Shown here piece by piece: positions 48,877 through 62,600 of a stretch of 64,000 bases of DNA. How positions within the stretch are numbered: the first letter of the stretch is position 1; every line of letters begins with the position of its first letter. Origin of the DNA: Drosophila miranda (lineage: Eukaryota; Arthropoda; Insecta; Diptera; Drosophilidae); contig NC_046675.1 in NCBI RefSeq assembly GCF_003369915.1, positions 9,548,001-9,612,000 on the forward strand, read 5' to 3'. The notes beneath the pieces were generated by a model that saw nothing but the letters and a program-made list of their open reading frames with translations, was not told the DNA's origin and did no database searches. The translations under genes and the position numbers were made by a program.

Positions 48877-49189
48877 ATGAGATCTCTTTTCATCGTTCTT
48901 CTGGTTGCTTTAAGCTGCCTGGCTCTGGCTAAAGGACAATGCCCCAGAACCTGTCGCAACATCAATCGTCCTGTTTGTGCCTCTTGGACACGTCGTGGCA
49001 TAACCGACACCTGCACTTTCCGCAACGACTGCACCCTACAGAATCAGATTTGTCAGCGTCGTCAGAGTAAGTAAACGATATTTTTCGAAGCATTTAATAT
49101 TATTTTGTTTGCTTTCAGATTGGATTAAAAGGCTGCCAGAGGCAGCTTGTATTGTAGAAACAAGAAACTGTAGATCTCTCCTGCAGTAA
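48877..49189 (+). CDS. Kazal-type secreted protein 1
   Basis: Exons 48877-49066 and 49119-49189 with a phase-1 intron give 86 residues. A signal peptide (residues 1-20, ending LALAKG) is followed by a single Kazal-like domain: cysteines at 22, 26, 34, 46, 52, 59, 74 and 81, with the family signs RPVCASW and CTLQNQIC. The interval between the third Kazal cysteine and the CTLQNQ cysteine is longer than the usual ten residues and contains an extra cysteine, so this is a divergent member. It is probably secreted, from a small strongly transcribed gene; protease inhibition is the family role but not assured here. The neighbouring paralogue at 50.7 kb is about 70 percent identical by eye. Confidence 0.85.
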
Positions 49190-49468
49190 AAATATTTTAA
49201 TTTGTGTTGTCCAAAACCTCAATAAATAAACTGGCATATTTTCGCCATTAATCGCATTAACAAAAGATTTGCTCACTTTTGAGCATGATTTGTATGATTT
49301 GTAACTTCATACTCCTTGGGTCTTAACTGGCTTAAATGCTTATTACAAATCGTGAAGGGCGAGCTACTTTCATTTAATATAATTTTGTTTATCGTACAGA
49401 AACTGATTTGTTTCAAACCAAAAAGCTATGAACCGCAAAGTGCGTTGAGGCTTCCAGAAGTATTCTGC

Positions 49469-50445
49469 TAAGGAGTGACGACGGAAAGTGGATCAAATCA
49501 GACTCGGAAAATGCAGAAGCGCTTGCAACCGATATAGAACCTCAAAACCGCATGGGAGTAGCGTCCTTGTATTAAGAAGCCTTTACCGTCCTTACTAACC
49601 AAGCCATTTTCCCCTTCTGCAGTCCAAGCAGAAGTTAATGTCCCTTTGAAAAATAAAGCTGTTGGCACGACTGAATTGATAACCGCATTCAAAAACTGCT
49701 TCCTCGCAAGGGACATCATTCTTCGCATCGGTCAATTCCCAACACCATGGAATCGGGAGCCTTGAGTCATACAGATCTATTTATTAGCTTCCTTCCAGTA
49801 TTCTCTAAGATATTCGGAAGAATATTCTTAAGCTGAATATTCTTTAAAATGTCCAATAACATATATCGTTACAAGCAAAGACGAAATATCTGAAATAAAA
49901 ATGATCAGAGCCGGCGTTCCCCATAGCAGCCTTCTTAGACCACTTCTGTATACTCTATATACATACGACATGCCTTTACCAAATATTACCCCGGGGGCCC
50001 CATCCTCCAGTGCTATCATTACATTGAATATTGTGATGGTGTGCTTGAGTCCCGATTGTAGTAATGTGGAGATCTTTTTTGAGCACGGAATAAGTGCGAG
50101 CATAGTCACTGCTACCTAGGAGTCCACTTCGATAGACACATGACTTAGGGAGCACGCATTAGTGCTACTGTCATTAGCCCTGGATCCTTGATTTGATGTA
50201 CATTTGATGCACACGTAAAAATGATTAGTTCTGACGAATGATCACAGTACAGGGTTAAAGAATGTGGCAAGCATCAAACCCTAAGGGTGATGACGGGTGC
50301 TGGGAATCAAGTAAACCACCACAATAGTTGAAGTGATGATTGGTTCCTTAATCATCCAAACGAAGCAGCTCGAGCACTACTCGTCATCCTCAAGTAGCAC
50401 GATGCCCTAAGCCTCTACATCCCTCAAATATGACAAATTATTGAA
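49469..50445 (+). mobile_element. Degenerate Jockey-like LINE remnant
   Basis: Broken frames retain reverse-transcriptase-polyprotein motifs in order: LRSDDGKWIKSDSENAEAL near 49470, FISFLPVFSKIFGRIFL near 49787-49835 (cf. the SLLPVLSKIFE motif), and RAGVPHSSLLRPLLYTLYTY near 49906 (cf. AGVPQGSVLGPLLY). A trace near 50280 reads LRVMTGAG. Stops and deletions are numerous and the catalytic YADD is gone. It fills the gap between the two duplicated Kazal blocks. Confidence 0.75.
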
Positions 50446-50674
50446 ATGTGTAGACAAAATATGATCCTTTGTTGGACAGGCCACAACCTAGTCCCTGTAT
50501 TCCATTACCGAGTGGAGGGATCTGATTACAACCGGAAAGTACATCTTTTAAATTGTACAATTAAATGAATCTTATTGTACGGAAATATTACAATATTTGC
50601 ACAAATGTTTCGCAGATAATTTATGAATAATTGCATTGTGTTTTTTTGTTCAGAATTTTTTCAGGGCTCTGCCA

Positions 50675-50682
50675 TATAAATA
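50675..50682 (+). promoter_or_regulatory. TATA box of Kazal gene 2
   Basis: TATAAATA within GCCATATAAATAGCC, placed like the box of Kazal gene 1. Confidence 0.65.
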
Positions 50683-50728
50683 GCCATCTCCAGAATTAAC
50701 GATCATTCCCAAAAGTTTTGTCAACATC

Positions 50729-51040
50729 ATGAGATCTGTTTTCATCGTTCTTTTGGTTGCTTTCGGCTGCCTGGCTCTGGCTAAGGGACAATGCCCCCAG
50801 GTCTGTACCAGGATATTTAGTCCTGTTTGTGCCTCTTGGACACGTCGTGGCATAACCGATGTCTGCACTTTCCCCAATGCATGCACCTTACGAAATCAGA
50901 TTTGCCAGCGCAATCAGAGTAAGTCAACTATTTTTTTTTCCTATTAAAAATTACTATTTTGTTTTCTTGCAGATTGGATATTGCGGACAAATTCAGCCTG
51001 CATTAGGGAAACAAGAGACTGTATTGTTCTCCGACAATAA
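50729..51040 (+). CDS. Kazal-type secreted protein 2
   Basis: Exons 50729-50918 and 50973-51040 with the same phase-1 intron as gene 1 give 85 residues. The signal peptide MRSVFIVLLVAFGCLALAKG is nearly identical to its paralogue. The Kazal-like domain keeps all eight cysteine positions, with SPVCASWTRRGITD and CTLRNQIC. Changes cluster in the first loop (TRIFSPVC against RNINRPVC), the part expected to contact a target protease, and in exon 2. A secreted product is likely; the target is unknown. Confidence 0.85.
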
Positions 51041-54000
51041 ATGGATTTGAATTTGTGTTGCCAAAGCCGAAGTAAATAAACCGGTATATTTCCGTGATTA
51101 ATCAAGAGAGCATAAATTAACTGAAGATTTGCACACTTTTGACCACTGCACAGTAATAAGTTTCAGTTACAGCTTACATGATTTGCAACTCCATGCTTTT
51201 TGGACCTGAACTGGCTTAAATGCTTATTAACACTCGTGAGCGGCGAGCCGCTTTCATTTCATTTCATTTTGTTTTCGCACAGAAATGAATTTGGTTCAAG
51301 GTTGCCCTTTAAATACTTCACACAAATCAAAATGTTATGGCCCACAAAGTGCGTCGAGCGTGGAACATATGAGTATTTTGCTTTATGAGTGGAATTCTCA
51401 CCAAATGGCACTTCGTTCATTAGCCATCATGACAGGGCAATTAGAATGCCAACAAAACGCATTCGCCCACACGGACTAGAGTTTGGGTTGACATGCTGCC
51501 ACGCCCAGACACTGCCACGCGTGCACGGCACACAAATTGGTCAACAGAAGGGGGGGATATGATATGGCGCAGACCGCTGACTTAATTGACTGCCTGGACA
51601 GACGCAGAAGTCAGAGATGCAGATCAGAGTTGCGGGCCAGCAGGCCACTGCGTAAGTCAATTAATTGTTGCTCGCCTTTGGGGCGACAACTTTTGTGAAA
51701 GGCCTGCACGCAACGTCCTTCTGGCCGACCAGCCTCAGCACCAGACCCAACAATTTATGCATACTCACACTCACCTGCATGTAGATATATGTATGTACAA
51801 TATACATGTATATAAATATATATGGTGTCTTTACACCTGCCCGCAAGAGTCAATTAATTTTGGCTCGTTGATCGGTGGCTGGCCAAACGACTTTTACATA
51901 AATTGCAGCTTCGACTTATCTAAGTCACTCGTTCAGAGAAGCCAACATATTTGGATGGCACACATCTGTGTGACCATAGCCGCCACCTTTCCTAACCAAC
52001 CTTTCGGGGTCGGAGCGAGTCCCATGATCAACGCCACAAACCACAAACAAAGAACGGGCGCAGTTGGCCAATTAGAGCCGCCAACTGGGGAGAAGCCCAT
52101 CCAGATATAGGTCCTGCACTCCAGCCGCTAACCAGATCGGTGCATATTTTGAAGCGCATCTTAAAGTTGACATTTGCTTATAATATTTTTCTGCATCAAC
52201 CGTACGTTAATTGCCCGATGAATTGTTAGACAATGCATATGGCTGCTGATTGTATCGTACTCGTATAGGTTTGCTCTGATGCTGCTACTTATGTCATCTT
52301 TGCTGTAATACCTGGGACATGCCTCCGTCCCAGGCCAGAGCCAGAGCCCCTACCTACTCTACCCCAACCTCTACCCTGCCCAGGCCCCCAGGGGCGTGCC
52401 AAGTGCATAGGACTTTTTGTTTGCCTCTTTCTTTGTTTGCTGCGACTGCCTGGCGCTGCTGCTTGCCACATCGCTCGCATTGTCTGCCAGGTTTTGTATG
52501 GAAATCCGCTGCTCGGCATGTGGCTGATGTTGGTTGTCATGCAAATGTGTCGAAATGACTTTGGTAATGTACTAAAGAGAAATTCATAATTTATCTTGAC
52601 GGCATTTTTATTGAAAGTGATTAAGTTTATATCTTTTTGGAGTCTTCATGATCATCTGATTGCATATGAAAATAATACTTCACGGCTTCTGAGTCCCATT
52701 CAACTCTTAATTTTTTATAGATTAGCTACGCTTATGGGAAGGCCTCCAATACATGTTCGCACCATTTAGCTCAGACTTTTGCTGGGATTGCCTGATAGCC
52801 GAGTGAAATCTGTGATTATGCACGAAGTTTTAAATGCATTTATAATATAGATGTTAGTATATTTTATTTTTTCATTGTTTTGCTATAATTCAATGGCGAA
52901 GAATTCTGTTTAAGCACTCAGTTTAAGAACTCTGCTATTAAGGAATACAAGTAACAATTTTCGAAATGTGTCTAAACGTTTCCATTCTTCTATTCTAACC
53001 CCATAATAAACTTCACAGGTAAAATTCTAAGCTGAGAAACATAGTTGAAAATCACAAACACAATAAGTATGTTCTCAAGATCCAGAACGAATGAGTCAAA
53101 ATTGCTTTGACCAACAAAAATCATAAGTCAAGAATATATTTTAAGCTTTACGATGCTTGCTCTAAAAAAAAAAATTAAATATCGCTTGTGGGTTTGTTTT
53201 AAATAAGAAGGTATCTTTTTTTGCCACTTAATAATTCCTTATGGCAATCAACTTAACAACATTATTGGATTGCAATTCCCTACCAAGATTAGAGCACAGG
53301 TGTGAACAAGTTTCTATATGTAAAGATCAACAAGCGGCAGTGCAGCTCTCCTTATAACCAATGGAGCGATCCCATGCCGAGTGAATCTCGTTTGTGTTGC
53401 TGATTGCTAATGCCATTGCCCCAGGCACTTTTAATTGTTGCACTTAGCTTTGCTCAACGCTTTGCACCGGCCAATTGTTTAATTGATTCTCAGATCTGTG
53501 AGTCTGTTGCAGACAGGTAGCTCTCATGTCTTCACATCCGTTTGGCATTTCGAATGCAGCGGTGTAAAAAGCTGAAACCAAATCGAATCAATAGAGAACA
53601 CATGGCGCATACTTGATACACAGACAGGCAGGCAGACGGCGGCAATGGCAATTGCAACATGACGCACATTTATGTGCCATTACTGTCGCCTTCTTTTTTA
53701 CTGGGCCATAAATTGGCAATGCAGATTTGATGGGACACAGTTATGGGCCAGATAAGCGGGCCAAAGCTGCCTTAATTCGGTCTCTGACCCACAAAGCGCT
53801 CACGATCGTATCGCTCTGAGGAAATCCACTCACAAGCTGGATATTCGGCATGTGAAGGGTTTGATATATCACCAAAAAGCAGCCAACTCGGCCGACGCAC
53901 GCAATCCAGATAGCCATCGGACACGGCTTACGTGCAGTTTATGGACTAGGCTCGAATAGAATGTAACCGAGCTGCAGCTGTAGCCAGCTAAAGCTAACTG

Positions 54001-57000
54001 GCTAACTTGAGCAGTGTCTGGGCCGCTATCGGGGGCCAAAACGCCGCCGATCTTTGCTCTGACTGATAACCGAAGCTGGCAATCTGACGGCATTTTACGC
54101 TTTTAACAGCTTATTAATTGAGAGACCGCCTCTTGCAGATTTATACTAGGCAAACTCTCGGCTAATTGCATACAAATTGCAATGGCTGGCCTGGCCTGGG
54201 CTGGCCTGCTTGGTCCCAGTAAAACAGCCAGTCAGCCTCATACTCATAGCTGGCAATAGATTCAATGCCAACTTATTGACCAAAATGTTCAGGCGGCATT
54301 ATGAAGTGCAGCTCAATGCAAAACTGGCTGCTGTCCAGACCTGCCATTGATTGTACATAAATCAAATGAAAACAACTTTTGCATCTGATGTCTGTTTTGA
54401 ATGCCTTTTTTCGCCTTTTCTAACAAGTCAACCGCCTTGACTTTCTTAGCGGAGTTTGAAGTGCACTTCTATGAGACGGCTGAGCATCCTCAGAGAATGA
54501 CAATGTAGGTGGCTTTACTCGTATGAGTACACCACGTGATGCCACAGCCACAGCCAGAGGCAGACGCAGACGCAGACCAGCCTTTCACCAGGCCGAGTCC
54601 CAGATTTCCCCCGAAAATAGCTGCAACAATTACCAAATTTTTGTAGCCTACCTGGGCTCGTGCATTCAATAGCATAGCTCGGGTATGTCTGATGATGCCT
54701 GGCAATTGGCACATCGTCTTGATCATCATCATCATCATCAATTTGAGTGCGAATGTTGCAAGCACACACGGAGAAATACTCCACTTGGTCTGCCTACAAA
54801 TGAGCCAAGTGATTATTCGGGTTCGGTTGGGTTTGCTTTACTTTGGGTTTCGGTATTTTCGGTTTGTTTGAATTTGTGTGTTGCGTAGCCCAGCATGCCA
54901 ACATGCAGCATATTTGTGCGCTTGTGCTTTATTTAAATACCAATTTTTATTTGTTATTTGTGTGTATTTTCAAAACTAAATATAGGTATATATACGGATA
55001 TGTACTCGTAACCAGCAGTTGCATCTGTTTCTGTTTAAAGTGCTTCTGCTGCTTCTGCCCCAGGTAGTCTGCCGCATAGTTTTGCCCTCGGTTACCACAT
55101 AATTTTGATGGGTGCATTTGGGTTGCCTTGGCTCTCACGATCCGATTCATAGCCGTATCTGTATCTGTTCCGAGTTGAGGCTCCAATTTGCAGCGAATTG
55201 CGTCGACAGCTTTTGCATTTCAATTAGCAGGGGGCTCCACTGATAAGCGCCAAGGGCTGCCTTCATCTCAGTCGGTGTTGGAAGTGAATACACCACACAT
55301 TTCACTTTTGGTTCTCACGCTGGTAGGTGGATGGATGATACTCGTACAATTGGTATTTCATGTGGGCCCCAATAAATAAAGTTTCATTTTGTCATAGATA
55401 TTTGTAACACTTTCTCGCCCCGTGAGTCAGCTATAAACCAATGAAAGACTCTTGAAACTCAAGCACTTTTCAGTGGCACAAACATGTGTTGTACACAGAC
55501 CCTTTCGGCACTGAACCTGAATCACATCAATGTAATAAGAGGCCCACCCCTGGCGCCCATTCATAAAGAGCACTCTTTCGCTCTTCCATTCATCACGGAT
55601 CCACTCAATCAAGGCATCACCTTCCCATTCATGATCCCTGCTTGTTCGACTTTCTTTTGTTATAACATCAATCAACAGGGTTCGCGAAATCAAAGCAACT
55701 TCAGCTAATGCAAAAAAAATCTAATTAAAAAAATATATCGAAAATGGGAAACCAATTCAAAAGGTTGTTGTGGGCAGGCATGACGTGAATCGGGCTTTTG
55801 AAAGTGAAATGATTTTTAGTAGTTTACCTTAATGTAGCGCATTAATAGCGCATCATCAGCATCAGCATCATCCACAGCCGAAAGAGATCTTTAAGTCAAA
55901 AGTGAATGTTGACCAACATTCACTTTAAGAAATCGAGCAGTTGCAAAATATAGGTACATTCAATATACATACATATGTACGTCCATGGATGTGGATGTAC
56001 TGCCTCCATTTATCCATCAATGTGAGGCTGAGCAATAAGTCGTTTCAATATTTCTTCTGTTCGAGGCATTGGGATGGGGCATGAGTTGGTTGCATGAGTT
56101 GTGCGAGTAATTGTGGCAAACACATCAGGCAGGCATTATGCCCAAAAAAAAAGAGGAAAACAACGGCAATATGCTACCACAAGTCATGACTTTGACTGCC
56201 GTTGTCTGGGCCTTTGGCTTGGGTCTTGTGGACCTTTTAAGGCAGTTTACATAACGAAGCCAGCGGCCAGAGGCAGAGGTAGAGACAGAGGCAGTCATAG
56301 CCTGGTAGCCTTTGGCTGTTATTTGGCCATAACAAAGGCCCCCACACTGATCGATTTGGCACTCATTAATACGCAGCCCAATGCGACTCTTTATCGCCCA
56401 GTCCCGATCTCGACTTCGACATCGACTCGTACTTCGATTGAATGCACTTCGCGCGATCGCTACTTTGCCGCTTTCCAATTTGGCACTAGCGCCCAGCCCA
56501 ACACCGGATCGGCCCGATTGTCTGATTTATGTGCATGCAAATCGGCAAACTGCAAGTTGGAGTGCTGGCAGCCTTGACACAAATTCACCAGGAGAGCAAT
56601 CAACGCTTCCCGCCTACCAACCTGCCTGGCCTGGCTGCCTGGATGGCTGGCTGGCTGGCTGGCTGGCTAGCTCTCCATGGCCACAATTATGTCTTCATTT
56701 TATAACATTTGGCCAGTCCAAACCGAGCCGTGGCAAGGCGAACCGAAGCACGACGAGCTGGACTGGATTTCTGACTAGTCACGAGGCAGATGCAGCCAAC
56801 AATTGCCGGCTGGCAGTCAGGAAATCAACCCGTTTGCTGCTCCGTTTCTCGTCTTCTACATTTAAGGAGAAAGTAAAACGTTGCCTGCCGCCGCCTGATC
56901 GATTTCAGCAACTGGCAACTGGTTGGACATGAAGTTCAACATCCAGCCGGGGCACACACACAGACAATTGTGACCAATTGTGCAACCCGATTTGAACTTC

Positions 57001-58294
57001 GCATCCAATGTTAATGACCCCGTTTGGCCAGAGTAAAAAAAGAGTGGAGCTCGGTCTGTTCTTGGTCATAACTCTATTTTATGGTGGCCTGCAGTCGAGA
57101 TTCGGAAAAACAAATCAACGAACGAGGCGACCCAGCAGAGCACAGTCAATTAGCAGCTACTCGCTAAGTCCCGGCAAGCCGGGTTTTATGCTTATTGCCG
57201 CCGTTAGTATGTTTCTTGGCCAGTTGGGTGTGAGCCGCCACCAGATAATACCGTTAGGCCGTAGAACATGCCGGCAAATTATGGCCAAGTCAACAAAAAC
57301 AACAAAACGGGTCCCAGGTCCCAGGAATGACAAATAGCCTGGACACGCCCGGCTGGCTGGCTGGCTGATTTAAATGAGGGCGGCTGCCTAGCCTTCGTTC
57401 AAAGCGGATAAGCTCCAGCCGGATTGCCTTGCAACTATCATTGATTGTTAATACTAAGCAGAAACAATTTAAATATTATTACTATACGTATATTGCCTGC
57501 TTAAAGACTTATCTTTCACCTTTAGCTTAATTACTATTTAAATCGAAACCGAAACCGAAAACCCCAGCTGAGCCCCATATTAAGCCCGCATCTGAGGTGT
57601 GACTTTGGCGGATCAGTTCGGAGCAGTGCGGCTCGACTCAGCGGAAGCTGAGACGGCCAAGAGCGTGACCTGTATGCTCATTAATTTCGCCGCTTTTGGT
57701 GCTGATTTGTTCATCATTACGGGCTGGGAATGGCGCGTGGCCGGGGGCCAAAAAACACACTCGCTCGTAGAAAGTGGCAGGAAACCATTAGCATGGGATG
57801 TTGTTAGACAATACCAAGACAGAGCTAACATTCATTAAGACATGACTGACGCCTCAGAGAACTCATCCAAGCAATGGCTCATGGCTCAACCTGAATATAA
57901 ATGGAAGAATCAAAGTACTAATATGGCGCAATGCCGTTTTATCATGCAACCCAAAATCATCAGAACGCTGCATACCAAACGAAAACTTTCTGTGCCAACG
58001 AGTCAGAACTTTCCAGTTACCAACGCACACACACACACACACACGCGTACGAAATACATAAAGTAAGAACACTAGTGTACACCTTTCGACTATGGGATAC
58101 CCCCTTCTCCAGAAGATATGGGTAGAAAATGTTTTTCTTTATTGCACATGAAAATGTTTTCCTTTCGTTATTTTTCTTAGTTCCGGAGAGTCTTTAGGGT
58201 CCTAGTGTTCACACAGACAAACGGAGATGACAAACGGAAACGTTTTCTTCTACAAGAATGCAGCATACCCCAGTGTTCTAAAAGCGCTGGGTAC

Positions 58295-58320
58295 AAAAAA
58301 AAAAAAAAAAAAAAAAAAAA
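58295..58320 (+). repeat. 26-base poly-A tract
   Basis: Uninterrupted A run ending before CAAGAATT. It follows GCGCTGGGTAC. It could be the tail of an old retro-insertion, but I see no clear target duplication. Confidence 0.85.
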
Positions 58321-58879
58321 CAAGAATTTCGAAGAAATGTTTACAGAAAGCTGTCATAAAAACGCGCTAGACGCGTAAAAATTACATAAAAATGAGGAAA
58401 AAAATATGTCAAGAACCAGTCGCTGACTGTGGCAGACATTTCTTTGCTACTAAGCGTCGACGCTGACCACTTGCCACACACGCGGCTTGGCGTGGGGCGG
58501 CTTTTAGGAAAATTAACTGAAAACATTTGGGTCCAAAAATGAGAATGCAGCTCATTAAAAAATAGCCAAGCCAAGACACCTTACATACCTTAAGATCATT
58601 TCGTTGACGTTGCACGTTGCCACTTGGCCGTTGGCCGTTGTTCGACTTGTTAATGACTTCTTTAAATGCGTTTGGCTGTTGCCTTTTTTTTCTTTTGGTC
58701 ACCGAATACTTTTCGCACGCAACGGCTAAAGGCTGCAAATTAATCCAATTATGGCCGACAAGGCAATAAAGTAGAGACGATGGCCCACGCTATGTTCGAT
58801 GCAGACTGTGTTGGCCTTAATTAATCTTAAGCCTTGTTTGGCTGGTGCGATGGTGCGTTGGTACGGCGCGGCAGCCGCA

Positions 58880-59640
58880 GAGTTAGCCGCGAGTTCGTTG
58901 CCAGAGTCTTTTGCACTTTCTGAGAACTCAATGGATGGAGCACTTGTCCGCTACTAAGGCTTTTCCCTGCAGCAACTTTTACTCTCGAGTTTCACCCTTT
59001 GTCACTGGCCTTTTGGTTATTTATTTTCTTTTCTTTTATTTTTGATCGAAAACACTTGCTGGTTAGCGGCCCGTTTCCTGCTTTGCGTCGCGGCCTCACT
59101 TTCACACACACAGAAGATCACTTTGTATGCACTGGGTGTTGAGTACCGTTTCTACCATGTATTGTCCGCCTGCACAACCGCCTCGGAGTGTGTCCAAAAA
59201 TTAACTGAACGCTGCCGGTCGAAGCTGCCACAGAAAAGACAAAAAGAAGAAACAGCAACAGCGGCAGCGGCACAGCAGCGACCGGAGAGGCCGGCCCCGG
59301 CGTCAGCACCGACAGCGACCGCAGCAGCGATAGCAGTCAATACAACGGTTTTTTTCTTTGGTTATCACTTGGTTAGTTGCCGGCTTGCCATTGGCATCGG
59401 CATCAACATCGGCAAGCGGAGCAGCAAACTCAACGATCAGACACCCAAAGACAAGAGCAGCGCCGAAGCTTGAGCTTGGTTTGATCGTCGGGCTTGAGTG
59501 AAAGTTGATTATATTTGAGTCGAGTTGAGTTCGGATTGTGGTGTGGTGAAGTCTGCGCTGTTGAGTGTTTTCTAGTGTGAAGTTCGTTCCCTAAGTCTTT
59601 TGATTTTCTATTCCGCTGGGTGGCAGATAACTAAACTGAA
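58880..59640 (+). promoter_or_regulatory. Possible 5' leader of a large gene
   Basis: GC-rich, CAGCAG/GCGGCAGCGG-rich sequence with adenine-rich stretches resembles the long untranslated leaders of Drosophila developmental genes. The 143-codon frame at 59042-59473 consists largely of Ala/Thr/Pro simple sequence and is not convincing as protein. No initiator or donor can be fixed. Confidence 0.2.
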
Positions 59641-62600
59641 ACATAATCATTGCTCAAGGAAACTTAACCCAGTGTCTCATAAACAAATCAATTTTATGGC
59701 GCTAAATATTCGGCATTAATCACTACACTAAAATTAAAATTAATATTTATAGCTCTACGGTGAATATAAATCGCTACGCTTAAACTCGTTCTTCAAGAGA
59801 TCATTAATAAAACTTATTTATTATTTACTCCTTTAATTTGTTGTGCGAAATGTTGTTCTGATATATGAATACCCAATATAAATTATCAAAAATAGTCAAG
59901 AAATTCTTTTAAGCTTCGACTGTAAAGATTCATTAAAGTAAGAATAAGAAGACAACAAGACGATTTCGAAAATTTTTATTTTTAGCAAAGAAAATTTTTT
60001 AAATTTAAAGTCATTTGAGGAGGGAATTGCTGCTCAATGGTTTTTAATGTCGATAAACGAGGTTATTATCCGACTTTGGTAACACATAATAAACACAAAA
60101 TAATAGTAATTAAAAAAAATATTTTTATTTTTGGATATGAACGTAATTCAAAAATTGAGACTGAGAAACTAACTTTCATAGAAATGGTACAAGACATGTA
60201 TCTGTTTTGACTTATGATGCTTCAAAAGGATGTATCTACAATGTGATTCTCTGCTTCTAATCTAGTCATTCTAAACTTCATCACAGAAACGTATTTGATA
60301 TTAACCTATTTTAACCTCCGAGAAACTCAATTAATTTCTAGTGACAGCCAAACCCAACCAAAACAACCGCTAAAACAACTCACTATCCACAATCTTCCAT
60401 GACCATGTATAAAGGAAATCTCAATCTGTAGCTAGGTATTTTTCGTATATTTCTTTCAATTTGCCAAAACAAGCTGCACCTCCAGCAGACCAATCACTTA
60501 GAGCCTCGTCCCAGTCCGAGCCAAGGCATATCAGTTGGAGCCAATTAATTTAATTTGTCAAGCCGCATAGACAAATCAGGAAAGCCTTCAGCATAACTCA
60601 AAAATTGGGAGTGAGTACGAGCATACAATAAAATGAGAGATACAATAATAAACATAGGCCAGAATGCGGGCAAAAAACGTCAAAACGCGAAGCAGCTGAA
60701 ATTAATTTTGCCTAAGCACCGCAACATGATTTTTCTTGTGGTGGCAGGGGCTCATTCTCCATAGCAAAATCCATATCGATTTTGAGGCCTTTGGCTTTGG
60801 GCTTTGTCGTATTTGACAATTGCTTTGCATGAACGCACGAATATTGTGCAACAATTTTGGACCTCAGCAGCAAAAGCAACAGCAACAGCAACAGCAACAA
60901 CAACCGTATTAACAATGTATGAACCACGCATTTTTTGGAAAAGTTGTTTGTGCCACGTTTTTATTCTTTTATTTAACTAAAATTTTTGTTGGGGCCGTTG
61001 CTGTTGTCTAAGCATTAGGCACCGAAATTTTGTATTATCGACCCGGTTTGACTGCATCGAGTTTTGCTCCTTTTTCTCTGCTTCTCTTTTTACAGCGCCT
61101 GATTTGCTGTTTCTTCGGTTTGTTTTTTTAAACATGCTATTAATTTTTAATGGCGTGTGACATTTTTGTTTACGCATAGCCCCGATATGTAGAGCAAAAC
61201 ATTAGCATGTCTGCGGTATTAGTTTTCAATTTTTCTTGCTGCCATTGAGCCATTTGATGGTGCCTTAATTGATATTTATCGTTCGATGGACCCTGTCCAT
61301 GTACATCATAATAGTGCCATGGAGTCGTGTAGCCGACAAAAAGCTCATTACTCGTCGGCCAACGGATTGAATGGTAAACGCGCCTACAATTTGGCCATTT
61401 GATTAGCCTCACCTCGCCATGGTCGTCTGGGCCAAGCGCACCAGCAGGCCCCAAATGGCCGATCCGATCCAGTCCGGCACATAAAACCCAATTTAATTAA
61501 GTTGGACTCTCGGATTGAGACGGAGTTTGAGGATCGAGACTAAGACCCACGCCAACAACCACAGCAGAGCCAGCAGCTGCTGCTTTGGCAGACAACCTTG
61601 CCAGCATTCTTAACATGTTCAAGATTTTTACCAACGCACTGCATTTAGGTTTTTTCTTTTTTTTTTGTTCGTGTGTTTCGGGTGGTTTTGCTGCTGCGTT
61701 CACTTTTCAAATGCTTACGAAATGTCAATATTCGGCACAAAGTTATTTGTTATTTGATCGAAGCGATTGAGCAATTGCTGATATACTCGCACAATTTTTT
61801 CTTATTTGTTTTATATCTGTCGTTTGATTTTTGTCTTATTTTTATTGATTTGTTAGCTAATTGTATACGAAAATTGTAATTAAAATTAAAACAAGAAACT
61901 GGAAACCCAAAACGCTTGCATGTCAGCCTAACAAATACAAATAAATAATCAAAAAAGTGTTCACACTCTGATCGCACAGCTGGCGACAACACTGCGTATG
62001 AGTCATGATATCAAATACCCCGAGTAAACTCTCAAGTTAAATGGGATATTTTTTAACTTTTGTACTTTTGTGAAGTTAAGTGTTGATTGGTTGTAAGTAA
62101 TTCACTTGAGATTGAAATGGTTTCCAGGGATTGTTCTGTACTTTCTGGTCTACTAAACTTCAGAGTCCGAATGGACAAACACACACTTCATATATGATTA
62201 GATAAATTACAAGACAACCAATTGGGCTTAAAGCAAAGCTGAATGGGTAGGCTTTCAGTAATTACCGCAGAGAACTAACGGGAATCTATGAATCTTGTTC
62301 GGAATTTATACATAAGAAAAGGTAAACTTTCAAATTGCCAATGTTTGACCAATTTACGTAATTTTATTCAAGTCTGGCCACCATGACATATCATTTTTGC
62401 AGATTTGTTTTTGCAATTGCACACCCATCAAAGCAATTGGATTTGCAATTTCTTAGACAATCGTAAGCCTAATTTGCTTTCATTGTTATGGATAATAACC
62501 TGACCCTGAGCCGTATATGGCAAGGTTACCAAAAACTCTATGTCGTACTCATTTCATATTATTTCGAGCCTATGTTGAAATGCTTTTCAGCAAATGTTCA

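Larger units (their letters stand above)
48598..49468 (+). repeat. Duplicated block A (Kazal gene plus flanks)
   Basis: Homologous to 50465-51385 over the promoter, gene and 3' flank. Shared signs include the upstream CCCTGTATTC...ATTAC sequence, TTATTGTACGGAAA, the core promoter and the downstream GGCTTAAATGCTTATTA. Non-coding divergence is moderate, so this duplication is older than the array. Confidence 0.8.
50465..51385 (+). repeat. Duplicated block B (Kazal gene plus flanks)
   Basis: Partner of 48598-49468, in the same orientation, about 1.85 kb away. Confidence 0.8.

Noticed and set aside
56101..56932. Overlapping 158- and 183-codon plus frames
   Set aside because: They overlap each other and a 117-codon minus frame and include CTGG simple repeats; no family signs.
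59042..59473. 143-codon frame with hydrophobic start
   Set aside because: Mostly Ala/Thr/Pro simple sequence typical of untranslated leaders.
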